DNA of 64,000 nucleotides. It comes from Gallionellaceae bacterium (lineage in GTDB: Bacteria; Pseudomonadota; Gammaproteobacteria; Burkholderiales; Gallionellaceae). The stretch is from the NCBI GenBank assembly GCA_027448945.1, contig DAIDMQ010000042.1, positions 44,781 to 108,780 on the forward strand, read 5' to 3'. The first letter of the stretch is position 1. The number at the start of each line of letters is the position of its first letter. The position numbers and the translations under genes were made by a program. This document shows positions 10,568-21,646 of this stretch, one piece after another. The notes beneath the pieces were generated by a model, which did no database searches, had not been told where the DNA came from, and saw only the letters and a list, made by a program, of their open reading frames with translations.

Positions 10568-10990
10568 TTACGGCTGCTCTTGTACCACTTCAAAATCATG
10601 CGTCACTTTGGCGGTCGCGCCTAGCATGATGGAGGCTGAGCAGTATTTCTCGGCCGATAGCTTGATGGCTTTTTCGACTACTTCTGGTTTGATGCTGCGT
10701 CCTTTGACGACGAAGTGCATGTGTATGCTGGTGAATACTTTGGGGTCGGTCTCGGCGCGTTCTGCGCTCATTTCCACATAGCAGTCTGTCACGTCCTGGC
10801 GGCTTTTCTTAAGAATGGTGATGACGTCATAACTGGTGCAACCACCCGCACCGATTAGCAGCATTTCCATAGGGCGTGGTCCCAAGTTGCGGCCACCACC
10901 GGCAGGTGCGCCGTCCATCAAGACGCCATGACCGCTTTCGGTCTCACCCAGGAAGGCGACTTGTTCTACCCATTTGACGCGTGCTTTCAT
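10568..10990 (-). CDS. OsmC family protein (YhfA-like)
   Basis: GGGRNLGPRPMEMLLIGAGGCTSYDVITILKKSRQDV. Confidence 0.9.
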   Translation of the reverse strand: MKARVKWVEQVAFLGETESGHGVLMDGAPAGGGRNLGPRPMEMLLIGAGGCTSYDVITILKKSRQDVTDCYVEMSAERAETDPKVFTSIHMHFVVKGRSIKPEVVEKAIKLSAEKYCSASIMLGATAKVTHDFEVVQEQP

Positions 10991-11007
10991 TTGCTGGCCT
11001 TTAGTAT

Positions 11008-11238
11008 TTAGTTGGTCGCTGATTTTATGCGATACCGGAGAATTTCTGTCATCTCGTGGATGAAAAATTTGCTATCCCGCAAAGATTCCGTATCGGGAAT
11101 CAAGGCCAACACGCCTGAGTGATCACAATGTGTGTAAGCAGTTGCGGTGGCGATCACCTTGAAGCCAGACTGCGCTAAGCAGGTGACGGCGCGTGACATA
11201 ACTGTCAAGGGCATTTTCAAAGGTGTTGTTGGAAGCAT
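11008..11238 (-). CDS. Hypothetical protein (76 aa)
   Basis: Open frame filling the OsmC-rplM gap; no family recognised. Confidence 0.35.
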   Translation of the reverse strand: MLPTTPLKMPLTVMSRAVTCLAQSGFKVIATATAYTHCDHSGVLALIPDTESLRDSKFFIHEMTEILRYRIKSATN

Positions 11239-11351
11239 TTTTAATTCATTGCAAGGTCACACCGAAGTGATAATCCCGAATAGTAAAGGATTTGCAGGTC
11301 TGTATTAATGCGGGTATGTGGCGGTCCTGAAGAAGGAAAGCCAAAAAGAGT

Positions 11352-11381
11352 TTGACACATCCGACGTGGCTGGCCTAGAAT
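11352..11381 (+). promoter_or_regulatory. Sigma70 promoter of rplM-rpsI
   Basis: TTGACA-N18-TAGAAT read directly, about 47 bp upstream of the rplM ATG. Confidence 0.7.
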
Positions 11382-11427
11382 GCGCGCCCTTCGAGGTTTA
11401 CTTATAGAATTTTTAGGAATTGTGGCT

Positions 11428-11865
11428 ATGAAAACATTTTCCGCTAAAGCCCAAGATGTCCAGCACGACTGGCTTCTGGTTGACGCAGCAGACCAAGTGC
11501 TAGGCCGCTTGGCCGCACAAATCGCTTCCCGTTTGCGCGGTAAGCACAAAGCGATCTATACACCGCACGTGGACACTGGCGATTTCGTCGTTGTTGTCAA
11601 TGCGGACAAGCTGCGCGTGACTGGCAATAAGGCTGAAGCCAAGTTGTACCATCGCCACACGGGTTACCCAGGCGGCTTGTACACAACCAACTTCACAAAG
11701 ATGCAAGCGCGTCACCCTAGCCGTGTTCTGGAAAAGGCCGTTAAGGGTATGTTGCCTAAAGGTCCTTTGGGCTATGCGATGTTGCGTAAGATGAAGGTGT
11801 ATTCCGGCGCGGCGCATCCCCACGAAGCGCAGCAACCAAAACCAGTTAACTTGTTGAAGGCGTAA
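11428..11865 (+). CDS. rplM: 50S ribosomal protein L13
   Basis: [59 protein letters not shown]; start reset from 11380. Confidence 0.98.
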   Translation: MKTFSAKAQDVQHDWLLVDAADQVLGRLAAQIASRLRGKHKAIYTPHVDTGDFVVVVNADKLRVTGNKAEAKLYHRHTGYPGGLYTTNFTKMQARHPSRVLEKAVKGMLPKGPLGYAMLRKMKVYSGAAHPHEAQQPKPVNLLKA

Positions 11866-11867
11866 TC

Positions 11868-12260
11868 ATGAGTGTGACATATAACTACGGTACGGGTCGT
11901 CGCAAGAGCGCGGTTGCTCGTGTGTTCATTAAGGCAGGCAAAGGCGACATCACTGTCAATGACAAGCCAGTTGACGTTTTCTTCTCACGCGAAACAGGTC
12001 GTATGATTGTTCGTCAACCGTTGGAATTGACTGAGATGCTCGGCAAGTTCGATATCATGGTTAACGTAAGCGGCGGTGGCGAGTCTGGTCAAGCGGGTGC
12101 GGTTCGTCACGGTATCACTCGTGCGCTGATTGACTACAACGCTGATCTGAAGCCGGTATTGAAGAGCGCAGGTTTGGTAACTCGTGATGCACGTGAAGTC
12201 GAGCGTAAGAAGGTCGGTTTGCGTAAAGCGCGTCGCAGGAAGCAGTTCTCCAAGCGTTAA
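11868..12260 (+). CDS. rpsI: 30S ribosomal protein S9
   Basis: [18 protein letters not shown]...[14 protein letters not shown]. Confidence 0.99.
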   Translation: MSVTYNYGTGRRKSAVARVFIKAGKGDITVNDKPVDVFFSRETGRMIVRQPLELTEMLGKFDIMVNVSGGGESGQAGAVRHGITRALIDYNADLKPVLKSAGLVTRDAREVERKKVGLRKARRRKQFSKR

Positions 12261-12295
12261 TCTATACGAGCTTGCCGAATGGCGGTTTAGATGGA

Positions 12296-12325
12296 TGCAA
12301 AAGCCGCCTTCGGGCGGCTTTTGCA
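12296..12325 (+). terminator. Rho-independent terminator after rpsI
   Basis: GCAAAAGCCGCCTTCGGGCGGCTTTTGC stem-loop. Confidence 0.8.
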
Positions 12326-12414
12326 TTTTGGGTTTGCTGGCTCTGTGCGGTGTATTTGTAATGCTGTTCGGGTATGCTATGCGCTGCTTCCGAATGGAGG
12401 CGATTGAATAAGGA

Positions 12415-13449
12415 ATGACGATGATCAAAGTAGGTATCGTAGGTGGAACAGGCTATACCGGCGTTGAGTTGTTACGGCTGTTGGCGGTGCATCCCCAAGT
12501 CTCTTTGCAAGTGATCACCTCGCGCGCTGACGCGGGTACGCTGGTGAGCCAGATGTTCCCGAGCTTGCGCGGCTATGTGGATTTGCCTTTCACTCATCCC
12601 GATCAAGCCCATCTTGAGCAGTGTAATCTGGTGTTCTTCGCGACGCCTAATGGCATTGCCATGCAGCAAGTGCGCGAATTGCTGGACGCGGGTGTTAAGG
12701 TAATCGATTTGGCGGCGGACTTTCGTATCCAGGATATTGCCACGTGGGAGAAATGGTATGGCATGCAACACGCCTGTCCCGATCTGGTGGCTGAAGCGGT
12801 CTACGGACTGCCCGAGGTGAATCGTGCGCAGATCAAGTCCGCACGGCTGGTCGCCAATCCGGGTTGCTACCCGACTGCAGTGCAATTGGGTTTCATTCCC
12901 TTGCTGGAAGCAGGTGTGATAGATGCAAACTATCTGATCGCTGATGCAAAGTCTGGTGTATCGGGTGCGGGGCGCAAGGCAGAGATTGCCACTTTGTTTG
13001 CAGAGTCTTCTGATAGCTTTAAAGCTTACGGCGTTGCTGGCCATCGTCACTTACCCGAAATCAAGCAGGGCTTGGCGCGCGTGAAAAGCAGCCAAGTCGG
13101 TCTGACCTTTGTGCCGCACCTGACACCGTTGATACGCGGTATACATGCCACACTGTATGGCAAGTTGAATCGTGACGTGGATCTGCAGGCATTGTTTGAA
13201 CAGCGTTATAAGGATGAAGCTTTTGTCGATGTGATGCCTGCAGGCAGTCATCCTGAGACACGCTCGGTGCGCGGCTCCAACCGTTGCCGTATTGCGGTAC
13301 ATCGTCCACAAGGCGGTGACACTGTGGTGGTACTGTCAGTCATAGATAACCTGGTCAAAGGTGCTGCGGGGCAGGCGGTGCAGAATATGAACATCATGTT
13401 TAATCTGCCTGAAGCCACCGCACTGAATATCGTGCCATTGCTGCCATGA
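12415..13449 (+). CDS. argC: N-acetyl-gamma-glutamyl-phosphate reductase
   Basis: [21 protein letters not shown]...[12 protein letters not shown]; start may be 12421. Confidence 0.97.
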   Translation: MTMIKVGIVGGTGYTGVELLRLLAVHPQVSLQVITSRADAGTLVSQMFPSLRGYVDLPFTHPDQAHLEQCNLVFFATPNGIAMQQVRELLDAGVKVIDLAADFRIQDIATWEKWYGMQHACPDLVAEAVYGLPEVNRAQIKSARLVANPGCYPTAVQLGFIPLLEAGVIDANYLIADAKSGVSGAGRKAEIATLFAESSDSFKAYGVAGHRHLPEIKQGLARVKSSQVGLTFVPHLTPLIRGIHATLYGKLNRDVDLQALFEQRYKDEAFVDVMPAGSHPETRSVRGSNRCRIAVHRPQGGDTVVVLSVIDNLVKGAAGQAVQNMNIMFNLPEATALNIVPLLP

Positions 13450-14189
13450 TGTATCGCAAGCTCAAACGCAAGTTCAGCATCGATGCCACCCAGCTTTCGG
13501 TGCGTCCGCATGTGGCTTGGTATGTACGCTGGTCAATTTACATTCCATTCGTGTTGGCAGCGATAGGCATGGCATGGTGGGCGTATGACAGCGGTTTGGA
13601 GTTTGCCGGTTTCCATAGAGGTCAAACCAGGCAAGAGTTAGAAGAGTTGCACACCAAGGTGGATGCACTGACTCAGGAAAATGCTCTGCTCAACAGCAAA
13701 GTCGCGCAGTATGAGCAGCAGATTGAGATTGATCACGCTAGTAATGCGGAGACCGCCAAGCAGTTGAAGGCTTTGAACGATGATAATGCCCATCTGGAAG
13801 AGGATTTGGCTTTTTTCCAAAATCTGACCGAGGCCAAGGGCAAAGTCGGAGAATTGGGCATACATCGTCTGCGTTTGGATCCCGACTCTATGGCGGGTGA
13901 GTACCGTGTACGTTTCCTGTTGGTGCAAGGCGGTCAGCGGGCAAAGGCATTCATAGGTACTTACCAATTAGTTGGGACCATCGTTGAAAATGGCCAGCGG
14001 ACTAATGTGGTCTTTCCAGAAAATCAAGCGGATAGTGCTCAATTTAAACTGGATTTCAAGTATTATCAGCGTATCGAGCAGAGTCTGCACATACCGGTAA
14101 GTGCTCAACTTGAAAGCGTGCAAGTTAGAGTATTTGACAATTCTGGCACACGTGAACCCAAGGTCAGACAGAGTGTCGCACCGACATAA
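13446..14189 (+). CDS. Conserved hypothetical coiled-coil membrane protein (DUF6776-like)
   Basis: N-terminal TM span then a coiled coil ([28 protein letters not shown]); 4-nt overlap with argC, next to bactofilin. Confidence 0.7.
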   Translation: MMYRKLKRKFSIDATQLSVRPHVAWYVRWSIYIPFVLAAIGMAWWAYDSGLEFAGFHRGQTRQELEELHTKVDALTQENALLNSKVAQYEQQIEIDHASNAETAKQLKALNDDNAHLEEDLAFFQNLTEAKGKVGELGIHRLRLDPDSMAGEYRVRFLLVQGGQRAKAFIGTYQLVGTIVENGQRTNVVFPENQADSAQFKLDFKYYQRIEQSLHIPVSAQLESVQVRVFDNSGTREPKVRQSVAPT

Positions 14190-14210
14190 AACTATTTATA
14201 GGAGTACCTG

Positions 14211-14621
14211 ATGTTTTCTTCCAAACACAGCAAGCCACAAAACCGTATTGATTCTTTGATTGGTTCGGGAACCATCATTGAGGGTGATTTGAACTTTAGT
14301 GGCGGAATGCGTATCGATGGTCAGGTAAAAGGCAACGTTGTGGCGACACCTGGTAAACCTAGTACGTTGGTATTAAGTGAGCAGGCCCAGATCAATGGCA
14401 ATGTGAACGTGACGCATCTGGTCGCCAATGGTTTGATTAATGGCACGGTTACCGCGAGCGAGTACTTAGAGTTACAAAGTAAAGCCAAGGTTGTAGGTGA
14501 TGTGAATTACCATACAATAGAAATACAGTTGGGGGCGGTAGTAGATGGACGTTTGCTACATATCGCTAATGCCGAACAAGACAAAGTGATCGCTTTGAAG
14601 TCGAACAACAAGGCGGGATAA
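14211..14621 (+). CDS. Bactofilin (polymer-forming cytoskeletal protein)
   Basis: IDSLIGSGTIIEGDLNFSGGMRIDGQVKGNV beta-helical repeats. Confidence 0.93.
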   Translation: MFSSKHSKPQNRIDSLIGSGTIIEGDLNFSGGMRIDGQVKGNVVATPGKPSTLVLSEQAQINGNVNVTHLVANGLINGTVTASEYLELQSKAKVVGDVNYHTIEIQLGAVVDGRLLHIANAEQDKVIALKSNNKAG

Positions 14622-14638
14622 TTTTTAAGGAGTAGAAC

Positions 14639-14989
14639 ATGAATGCAATGACAGAAGTGCAAGACCCGTTGGTATTTACAGACAACGCGGCAAATAAGGT
14701 AAAAGAATTGATCTCCGAAGAAGGCAATAGCGACCTGAAGCTGCGTGTATTTGTAAGCGGTGGCGGTTGCTCTGGTTTTCAATACGGGTTCACTTTCGAC
14801 GAAGTGACTAACGAAGATGACACAGTGCTGGACAAGAACGGCGTGCAGTTGCTGATTGATCCCATGAGCTTCCAATATTTGGTCGGCGCCGAGATTGATT
14901 ATCAGGAAGGTCTGGAAGGTTCACAGTTTGTCATCAAGAATCCGAATGCGACGACGACTTGTGGTTGCGGCTCATCCTTTTCGGTATAA
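14639..14989 (+). CDS. erpA: Iron-sulfur cluster insertion protein
   Basis: A-type carrier: [23 protein letters not shown]...[11 protein letters not shown]. Confidence 0.96.
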   Translation: MNAMTEVQDPLVFTDNAANKVKELISEEGNSDLKLRVFVSGGGCSGFQYGFTFDEVTNEDDTVLDKNGVQLLIDPMSFQYLVGAEIDYQEGLEGSQFVIKNPNATTTCGCGSSFSV

Positions 14990-15016
14990 GCTTAGTCAGA
15001 ATCGGCAGTAAAGAAG

Positions 15017-15039
15017 AGGGGCGCTTGGCGCCCCTTTTT
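15017..15039 (+). terminator. Rho-independent terminator after erpA
   Basis: AGGGGCGC-TTG-GCGCCCCTTTTT. Confidence 0.85.
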
Positions 15040-16130
15040 CATGCCTGATGTATCGCGCCTAGAATGCAATTGTGCCTAGCGCCTGTGACATTAGGAAGAT
15101 TCCCGGGTAATCCGGAGATTGTTTGCTGAGCCAGCCATGCGAAGGCTATAGCTTCAAGATAGTCACCATCTACCCCGAGTTGTTCGGTGGTTGTAATTTG
15201 GGCCGTGGGTAATAGTTGTTGTAGTCTGTTCATCAAGGTTCGGTTATGTGCTCCACCGCCGCACAAATAGATTTCTTGCGCGCCTGAGCAATATTCCATC
15301 ACGCTTTGAGCAATGCTGACGCAACTCAGTTCTAGCAGTGTTGCTTGTACGTCTTCGGGCCGCTCGTTACCTTGTAGCAGCACGTTGAGCCAGCCCATGT
15401 TGAATAGATCGCGACCGCTACTCTTGGGTGGTGGCTCGGCAAAATAGGGTTCGCTCAACATCTTAATTAGAAGATTCGGCAGCACTAGGCCGCTCGCTGC
15501 CCAAGTCCCATTCGCATCGTAAGGCTTGCCTTGGTGCTGTAAGCACCAAGCGTCCATGAGTAGGTTGCCGGGGCCGCAATCAAAACCGGATGTTGGCGAG
15601 AGAGGTGAGAGATCGGTCACATTGCTGATGCCCCCGATATTGAGTATCACTCTATGGACCTCGGGGTGGCGCAATAATCGGTCATGAAAGGCAGGGACTA
15701 GGGGTGCACCTTGCCCGCCCGCCGCGATATCTCGGCTGCGAAAATCATTAACAACAGAGATGCCGGAAAGTTCTGCGAGCAGAGAGGCGTTCCCTATCTG
15801 TAGGGTGTACGCGCTCTCCGGTCTGTGTCGTATGGTCTGGCCATGGCAGCCTATTGCCCGTATCTGTTGAGATGTGATGCCGCTATGTGCCAACAGGGGC
15901 GGTATGCTGAATGCGTAAAGACGTGCCAGTTGGTTGCTTGCAAGCTGGCAGCGATGTAACTCGTTATCGGAGGGTAGGTGTAAGGCCAGCAGTTCAGCAC
16001 GTAATTCGTCCGCAAAGGGAAGGTAATGCTGGGCTAGCAGAAGTGGGGTATCTGAGCTTAAATCAACAAGGACGGCATCTACGCCGTCCAAGCTGGTTCC
16101 CGACATCAGTCCGATGTAATACTGCTGCAC
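15039..16130 (-). CDS. anmK: Anhydro-N-acetylmuramic acid kinase
   Basis: YYIGLMSGTSLDGVDAVLVD...CHGQTIRHRP...NIGGISNVT. Confidence 0.96.
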   Translation of the reverse strand: MQQYYIGLMSGTSLDGVDAVLVDLSSDTPLLLAQHYLPFADELRAELLALHLPSDNELHRCQLASNQLARLYAFSIPPLLAHSGITSQQIRAIGCHGQTIRHRPESAYTLQIGNASLLAELSGISVVNDFRSRDIAAGGQGAPLVPAFHDRLLRHPEVHRVILNIGGISNVTDLSPLSPTSGFDCGPGNLLMDAWCLQHQGKPYDANGTWAASGLVLPNLLIKMLSEPYFAEPPPKSSGRDLFNMGWLNVLLQGNERPEDVQATLLELSCVSIAQSVMEYCSGAQEIYLCGGGAHNRTLMNRLQQLLPTAQITTTEQLGVDGDYLEAIAFAWLAQQTISGLPGNLPNVTGARHNCILGAIHQA

Positions 16131-16137
16131 GGGAGGA

Positions 16138-17433
16138 TCAGTCTAGTTTTGCCAAGTTGGTGTTGCGTAAAAGTTCCAAGCGTGCGACGAAGTTATCGGC
16201 TACAGGTTTGAACGCTGCGTACTGTGCGTTGCTGATAGGCTTTGCATCTGGCAGGGCGACACGCAAGGGATCATGTTGTTGGCCATCGACCTTGAATTCA
16301 TAGTGCAGGTGAGGACCAGTTGCTAAGCCTGTCATACCAACGTAGCCGATAATTTCTCCTTGGGAAACATGCTGGCCTTTATGCAGACCTTTGGCATAGC
16401 GTGAAAGGTGGCCATAGACAGTGGTATAGCGCCCTTGGTGGTTCACCATGATCACATTGCCGTAGCCGTTTTGTTTGCCGACCAAGGCAATCACGCCGTC
16501 CGCCGTCGATTTCACGCCAGTACCTGTAGGTGCGGCAAAGTCCACGCCCTTGTGCGCGCGCCATTTATTCAGTACCGGATGGAAGCGCGAGGAAGTGAAA
16601 CCCGAGCTAATACGTGAGAATTCTATAGGGGAACGCAAGAAAGCTTTACGCACGCTCTTGCCCTCGGGGGTGTAGTAATCACCGTGGTTGGCGTCACTCT
16701 GGAAGTAAACGGCACGGTAAGTGTGACCTTGATTGATGAACTCGGCTGCTTGTATGCGTCCGGAACGCACTAATGCACCGTTCTTGTATTCCATTTCATA
16801 CACTGCGGTGAACTTGTCGCCGCGACGCAAATCGTGGTGGAAATCGATATCGCCGCTGAATAGTTCAGTCAATTGGCGCGCTGCAGCATCAGGCATGCCG
16901 GCGGCATCGGTTGCGGCATACAAGCTGGTCTTGATTTCGCCGGTGCGAACGAACAAGCGCTTTTCCAACTGTGCGGTTTCGGTCTTGATTTTGTAGCCTG
17001 TATCTTGTTTGCTGATGGTGACTTGGTCATTATTGTCATTCAAGTAGCGCAAACTGATTAGGCTGCCGTTGTCACTGCGTTCTGCTTGTACTTCTTTACC
17101 CACTGCAAGTTTGCGGAATGATTCCGCTTCACTTGCGGTACGCAGGTAATTGCTGGCGGCAACATCATCTATATTCATGCGACTCAATATTTCGGCGACA
17201 GTATCACCGCGTTGAACTCGCTCATTACGCCAGAAACTAGTGGCGGTGGTCGCATCAGGGGAGATATGCAGGGGAATCTCTTGTACGGTAACTTGGGTCG
17301 TATTCAGACCGAATTCACTTTGTGGCACCAAGCCAAAAGCAGTCACTACACCCAGCAAAGGCATGGTGGACAGGGTGACAAACCAGCGCAATTTCATTTT
17401 GCGTTCTTGGCTGAGTAGGTTTTGGGTTAACAT
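16138..17433 (-). CDS. M23 family metallopeptidase (murein endopeptidase, MepM-like)
   Basis: HPVLNKWRAHKGVDFAAPTGTGVKSTADGVI...GPHLHYEF. Confidence 0.95.
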   Translation of the reverse strand: MLTQNLLSQERKMKLRWFVTLSTMPLLGVVTAFGLVPQSEFGLNTTQVTVQEIPLHISPDATTATSFWRNERVQRGDTVAEILSRMNIDDVAASNYLRTASEAESFRKLAVGKEVQAERSDNGSLISLRYLNDNNDQVTISKQDTGYKIKTETAQLEKRLFVRTGEIKTSLYAATDAAGMPDAAARQLTELFSGDIDFHHDLRRGDKFTAVYEMEYKNGALVRSGRIQAAEFINQGHTYRAVYFQSDANHGDYYTPEGKSVRKAFLRSPIEFSRISSGFTSSRFHPVLNKWRAHKGVDFAAPTGTGVKSTADGVIALVGKQNGYGNVIMVNHQGRYTTVYGHLSRYAKGLHKGQHVSQGEIIGYVGMTGLATGPHLHYEFKVDGQQHDPLRVALPDAKPISNAQYAAFKPVADNFVARLELLRNTNLAKLD

Positions 17434-17623
17434 TCGCGCCTCCTGAAGTTGCCTATGTATGTATAGACAACATGCTACATTTTTCGACAGGTGCGCACTT
17501 TACCAGAAAGGCTGAGTGTGGCAAAACCCGACAGATATGCGGCAATCACCCGAACTGAGTGGCAATTGGGCTCTGATGAACGGTGTGAATTTCCATGTGA
17601 ACGGTCGTTTTATGCGACGCTGA

Positions 17624-18844
17624 ATGAAATCAAGAAATATGAATGAAATAGAACAACAGCAGGCGCTGTCCGTGATCAAGCGCGGAGCAGACGAATTACT
17701 TATAGAGGCGGAACTGATCAAGAAGTTGGCGCAGGCGCGGCCGCTACGTATCAAGGCGGGTTTCGATCCGACCGCACCCGATCTGCACTTGGGTCACACC
17801 GTACTGCTTAACAAGATGCGTCAGTTACAAGATATGGGCCACCATGCTTTGTTCTTGATCGGTGACTTCACCGGTATGATAGGTGACCCAACTGGTAAGA
17901 ATGCCACTCGTCCGCCTTTGACGCGTGAGCAAGTGCTGGCAAATGCGGAAAGTTACCGTGAACAGGTATTTAAGGTCTTGAATCCCGATAAGACCGAGGT
18001 GGTGTTTAATTCCACTTGGATGGATAAGTTCAGCGCGGTCGATCTGATCAAGCTGGCCGCGACGCATACCGTGGCACAGATGCTGGAGCGGGATGATTTT
18101 TCAAAGCGCTATAAAGGTAATCAACCCATCGCAATCCATGAGTTTATCTATCCCTTGGTGCAGGGCTACGATTCGGTCGCTTTGAAGGCTGACATAGAAT
18201 TGGGCGGTACGGATCAGAAGTTTAATCTGCTGATGGGCCGCGAATTGCAGAAGCACTTTGGTCAAGCGCCACAGTGTGTGCTGACCATGCCTTTGCTGGA
18301 AGGCTTGGATGGCGTCAATAAGATGTCCAAATCTTTGGGCAACTATGTGGGCATCACCGATACACCGCAAGAGATGTTTGGCAAATTGATGTCGATTTCA
18401 GATACCTTGATGTGGCGCTATCTGGAGTTGCTGTCATTCCGCAGCCTGTCCGAAATCACGGTATGGCGTGCAGAAGTCGAAGGTGGCCGTAATCCGCGTG
18501 ATATCAAGGTCGCATTGGCGCAAGAAATCGTGGCACGCTTCCATAGTCAGCAAGCTGCCGAGGCAGCATTGGCCGAATTCGAAGCACGCTTCCAGAAGGG
18601 CGTGTTACCCGATGATATGCCCGAGCTGAGCGTTAGCAGTATCGATGGTCAGATCGGCATCGCCCATTTGCTTAAGCAGGCCAATCTGGTTGCCAGTACT
18701 TCCGAGGCGATGCGCATGATTGATCAGGATGCAGTCAAGCTTGATGGTGATAAAGTCAGCAATAAGGCCTTGAAGCTTATGGCAGGGGCCATCGTTGTCG
18801 CGCAGGTTGGCAAGCGAAAATTTGCCCGTATCACGATTAATTGA
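17624..18844 (+). CDS. tyrS: Tyrosyl-tRNA synthetase
   Basis: [29 protein letters not shown]-terminal S4 domain. Start could be 17639. Confidence 0.97.
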   Translation: MKSRNMNEIEQQQALSVIKRGADELLIEAELIKKLAQARPLRIKAGFDPTAPDLHLGHTVLLNKMRQLQDMGHHALFLIGDFTGMIGDPTGKNATRPPLTREQVLANAESYREQVFKVLNPDKTEVVFNSTWMDKFSAVDLIKLAATHTVAQMLERDDFSKRYKGNQPIAIHEFIYPLVQGYDSVALKADIELGGTDQKFNLLMGRELQKHFGQAPQCVLTMPLLEGLDGVNKMSKSLGNYVGITDTPQEMFGKLMSISDTLMWRYLELLSFRSLSEITVWRAEVEGGRNPRDIKVALAQEIVARFHSQQAAEAALAEFEARFQKGVLPDDMPELSVSSIDGQIGIAHLLKQANLVASTSEAMRMIDQDAVKLDGDKVSNKALKLMAGAIVVAQVGKRKFARITIN

Positions 18845-18862
18845 ACCAAATTTAAATATCGG

Positions 18863-18891
18863 TTGTGGCGAGCTAATGCTTTTGCTAGAAT
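18863..18891 (+). promoter_or_regulatory. Extended -10 promoter of the rpsU operon
   Basis: TTGTGG-N17-TAGAAT with TGC extension immediately upstream of rpsU. Confidence 0.55.
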
Positions 18892-18927
18892 CGCGCCCTC
18901 AAATTTTTGGTAGAAGGTAGTTTGTTC

Positions 18928-19140
18928 ATGACAACAGTACGTGTAAAAGAGAATGAGCCGTTTGAAGTTGCAATGCGTCGTTTCAAGCGTTCCGTAGAAA
19001 AGACGGGTCTGTTGACAGACTTGCGCGCACGTGAGTTTTACGAAAAGCCAACAGCTGAGCGCAAGCGCAAGCTGGCTGCTGCTGTGAAGCGTCATTACAA
19101 ACGCATCATGAGCCAGACTCTGCCACCTAAGTTGTTCTAA
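18928..19140 (+). CDS. rpsU: 30S ribosomal protein S21
   Basis: [29 protein letters not shown]...[25 protein letters not shown]. Confidence 0.98.
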   Translation: MTTVRVKENEPFEVAMRRFKRSVEKTGLLTDLRAREFYEKPTAERKRKLAAAVKRHYKRIMSQTLPPKLF

Positions 19141-19176
19141 GTATTCCTTATCGACGCCGTGAGGCGCGATATCAAG

Positions 19177-19623
19177 ATGACACTTAAGCAGCAAATCACT
19201 GATGATATGAAAGCCGCCATGCGCGCCAAGGATGCTGGGCGTCTGGGGGCTATTCGTCTGTTGCTTGCGGCGATGAAGCAGCGTGAGGTGGATGAGCGTA
19301 TCGAATTGTCGGATGCGGACGTGGTCGCTATCATCGAAAAGATGAATAAGCAGCGCCGTGACTCTATCAGTCAGTACGAGGCGGCAAATCGTCACGACCT
19401 GGCAGACGTTGAGAAATTCGAGATGTCTGTGTTGGCTAACTATATGCCGCAACAACTGTCTGAGGCTGAAATCGTATCTGCTGTGGCGACTGCCATTTTG
19501 GAAACTGGTGCTGCTGGACCTCAAGATATGGGCAAGGTGATGGGCGTGCTCAAAGCCAAGCTGGCTGGTAAGGCTGATATGGGCAAGGTGTCTGCCCTGA
19601 TCAAGGCGCAACTCTCCAAGTAA
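19177..19623 (+). CDS. GatB/YqeY domain-containing protein
   Basis: MTLKQQITDDMKAAMRAKDAGRLGAIRLLLAAMKQREVDER...GPQDMGKVMGVLKAKLAGKADMGKVS; start reset from 19159. Confidence 0.93.
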   Translation: MTLKQQITDDMKAAMRAKDAGRLGAIRLLLAAMKQREVDERIELSDADVVAIIEKMNKQRRDSISQYEAANRHDLADVEKFEMSVLANYMPQQLSEAEIVSAVATAILETGAAGPQDMGKVMGVLKAKLAGKADMGKVSALIKAQLSK

Positions 19624-19790
19624 AATTCAAACTTCGTCGCGATGCGGTGTTGTTCAATAGAATCTATCACTTACATATTAAATATATGCTGCGAGCCAAA
19701 TTTTTTCGCGCCCTGCCTTGCTCGGGATCTTTAATTTTACAATTCTGATATAGGCGTACCACTCGGTAGTTTTGGAAAGGGCGGGCGACT

Positions 19791-21527
19791 GTGATTCCAA
19801 AGAATTTTATACAAGACTTACTCAATCGCGTTGACATCGTCGATGTGGTGGAGCGCCACGTCCAGTTGAAAAAAGCTGGGGCAAATTACTCCGCCTGTTG
19901 TCCCTTCCACAACGAAAAATCACCATCCTTCACCGTCAGCCAGAGCAAGCAGTTCTATCACTGCTTTGGCTGTGGTGCGCATGGCACTGCCATCAGTTTC
20001 ATCATGGAATTCGCCGGTTTGGGTTACGTAGATGCCATAGAAGAATTGGCGCGCGGCGTGGGCATGGAAGTGCCGCATGAACGCAATAACAATGCGGAGG
20101 CCCAGCACAAGGTCGCGCCTGATCTGTATGAAGTGATGCAAGTGGCAACGCGCTATTATCGTGAGCAATTGAAGGTGTCTACGCGTGCGATAGATTATTT
20201 AAAGGGGCGTGGACTGAGCGGAGAAATCGCTGCGCGTTTCGGTATCGGTTATGCGCCCGACGGGTGGCAAAATCTTGCGGCCGCGTTCCCCAGCTACAAC
20301 GAAACCACATTGACGCAGACCGGCTTGGTTATAAGTAGCGATGAGGGTAAGCGTTACGATAGGTTTCGTGATCGAGTCATGTTTCCCATCATCAATGTGC
20401 GTGGGCAATGCATAGGCTTTGGCGGGCGTGTGCTCGACAAGGGGGAGCCCAAATATCTGAACTCACCCGAGACACCGTTGTTTGAAAAAGGCCATGAGTT
20501 GTACGGTTTGTTTCAGGCGCAAAAATCGATACGTAATCTGCAGCGGGTGCTGGTCGTAGAGGGCTATATGGATGTGGTGGCGCTGGCGCAACATGGCGTG
20601 GACTATGCGGTAGCGACATTGGGTACCGCAACTACGCCATATCACGTGCAAAAATTATTGCGTCTCTCGGATCACATTATCTTTAGTTTCGATGGTGACA
20701 AGGCCGGACAAAAGGCCGCTTGGCGCGCCTTGGAGAATGCCTTGCCACATTTGCAGGATGGAAAGCGCATCAGTTATTTATTCTTGCCAGTGGAGCATGA
20801 TCCAGACAGTTATATACGAGAGTTTGGACACGATGATTTTGAGCGCTATGTGAAAGAAGCGATGCCCCTGTCCAGCTATCTGTTGCGTGAGATTTCAGCC
20901 GAACTAGACTTGCGTACTCAAGAAGGGCGCAATCAGTTACTGCAGAATGCCAAGCCCTTGCTGACTGTGATTACTGCACCGACCACAGCGTTGCTGTTGC
21001 GCAAGGAAGTGGCGATTTTGGCAGGTGTAAGTCAGGCCGAGTTAGAAGCCTTGTATCAAGTGAGCCCTGTCGCAAGAGCGCCGCGACCAGCGATGCAAAA
21101 AAGCAATCGTGCGCCAACCGCGAGTCTGCAGCAACGTATGTTGCAGTGCTTGTTGGCCAGGCCGGAATTGGCGCGCGACATTCCGCAAGCTTGGCATGAG
21201 TCAGTCGCAGAGGATGAGTTGTTGCAAGCATTGTTGCTGGTACTGCGAGAAAATGATTTCGTTGTGAGTAGCGCGGTGTTGACGCAGATGTTCCAGGGTA
21301 CGGAGCATGAGAGGGCGATTACTATTGCGCAGACCGAGATGATGAGTTGGGGTGATCAATTCGATGTGGAAGGCGAGTTCGCGGGGTTGATGAATAAATT
21401 CTCCGAAACCATGCGCCTCGAAAAATTTACCGAGTTGAAATCTAAATTTAGTCCCAGCGACATGAGCCAAGAAGAACGTGAGCGATATTTACAACTATTA
21501 ATGCGTGGCCAAAAAACGCCTCCGTAA
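19791..21527 (+). CDS. dnaG: DNA primase
   Basis: CPFHNEKSPSFTVSQSKQFYHCFGCGAHG zinc finger; VVEGYMDVVALAQHGVDYAVATLGTA TOPRIM. Confidence 0.98.
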   Translation: MIPKNFIQDLLNRVDIVDVVERHVQLKKAGANYSACCPFHNEKSPSFTVSQSKQFYHCFGCGAHGTAISFIMEFAGLGYVDAIEELARGVGMEVPHERNNNAEAQHKVAPDLYEVMQVATRYYREQLKVSTRAIDYLKGRGLSGEIAARFGIGYAPDGWQNLAAAFPSYNETTLTQTGLVISSDEGKRYDRFRDRVMFPIINVRGQCIGFGGRVLDKGEPKYLNSPETPLFEKGHELYGLFQAQKSIRNLQRVLVVEGYMDVVALAQHGVDYAVATLGTATTPYHVQKLLRLSDHIIFSFDGDKAGQKAAWRALENALPHLQDGKRISYLFLPVEHDPDSYIREFGHDDFERYVKEAMPLSSYLLREISAELDLRTQEGRNQLLQNAKPLLTVITAPTTALLLRKEVAILAGVSQAELEALYQVSPVARAPRPAMQKSNRAPTASLQQRMLQCLLARPELARDIPQAWHESVAEDELLQALLLVLRENDFVVSSAVLTQMFQGTEHERAITIAQTEMMSWGDQFDVEGEFAGLMNKFSETMRLEKFTELKSKFSPSDMSQEERERYLQLLMRGQKTPP

Positions 21528-21646
21528 GTAGATGCGGCCGCTAACCACCTAGTGTGAATAGAGAAAAGCAAGATAGCCTAGGAAAATTAGGCTCGTTTCG
21601 AGTATAATCCGCCGCTTTTCCGCGTTCACCTGTACAGGAAACAAAT

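Noticed and set aside
18724-19611. 295-aa minus ORF antisense to tyrS 3' end/rpsU/yqeY
   Set aside because: Entirely antisense to well-supported genes including S21; composition looks like an antisense shadow.
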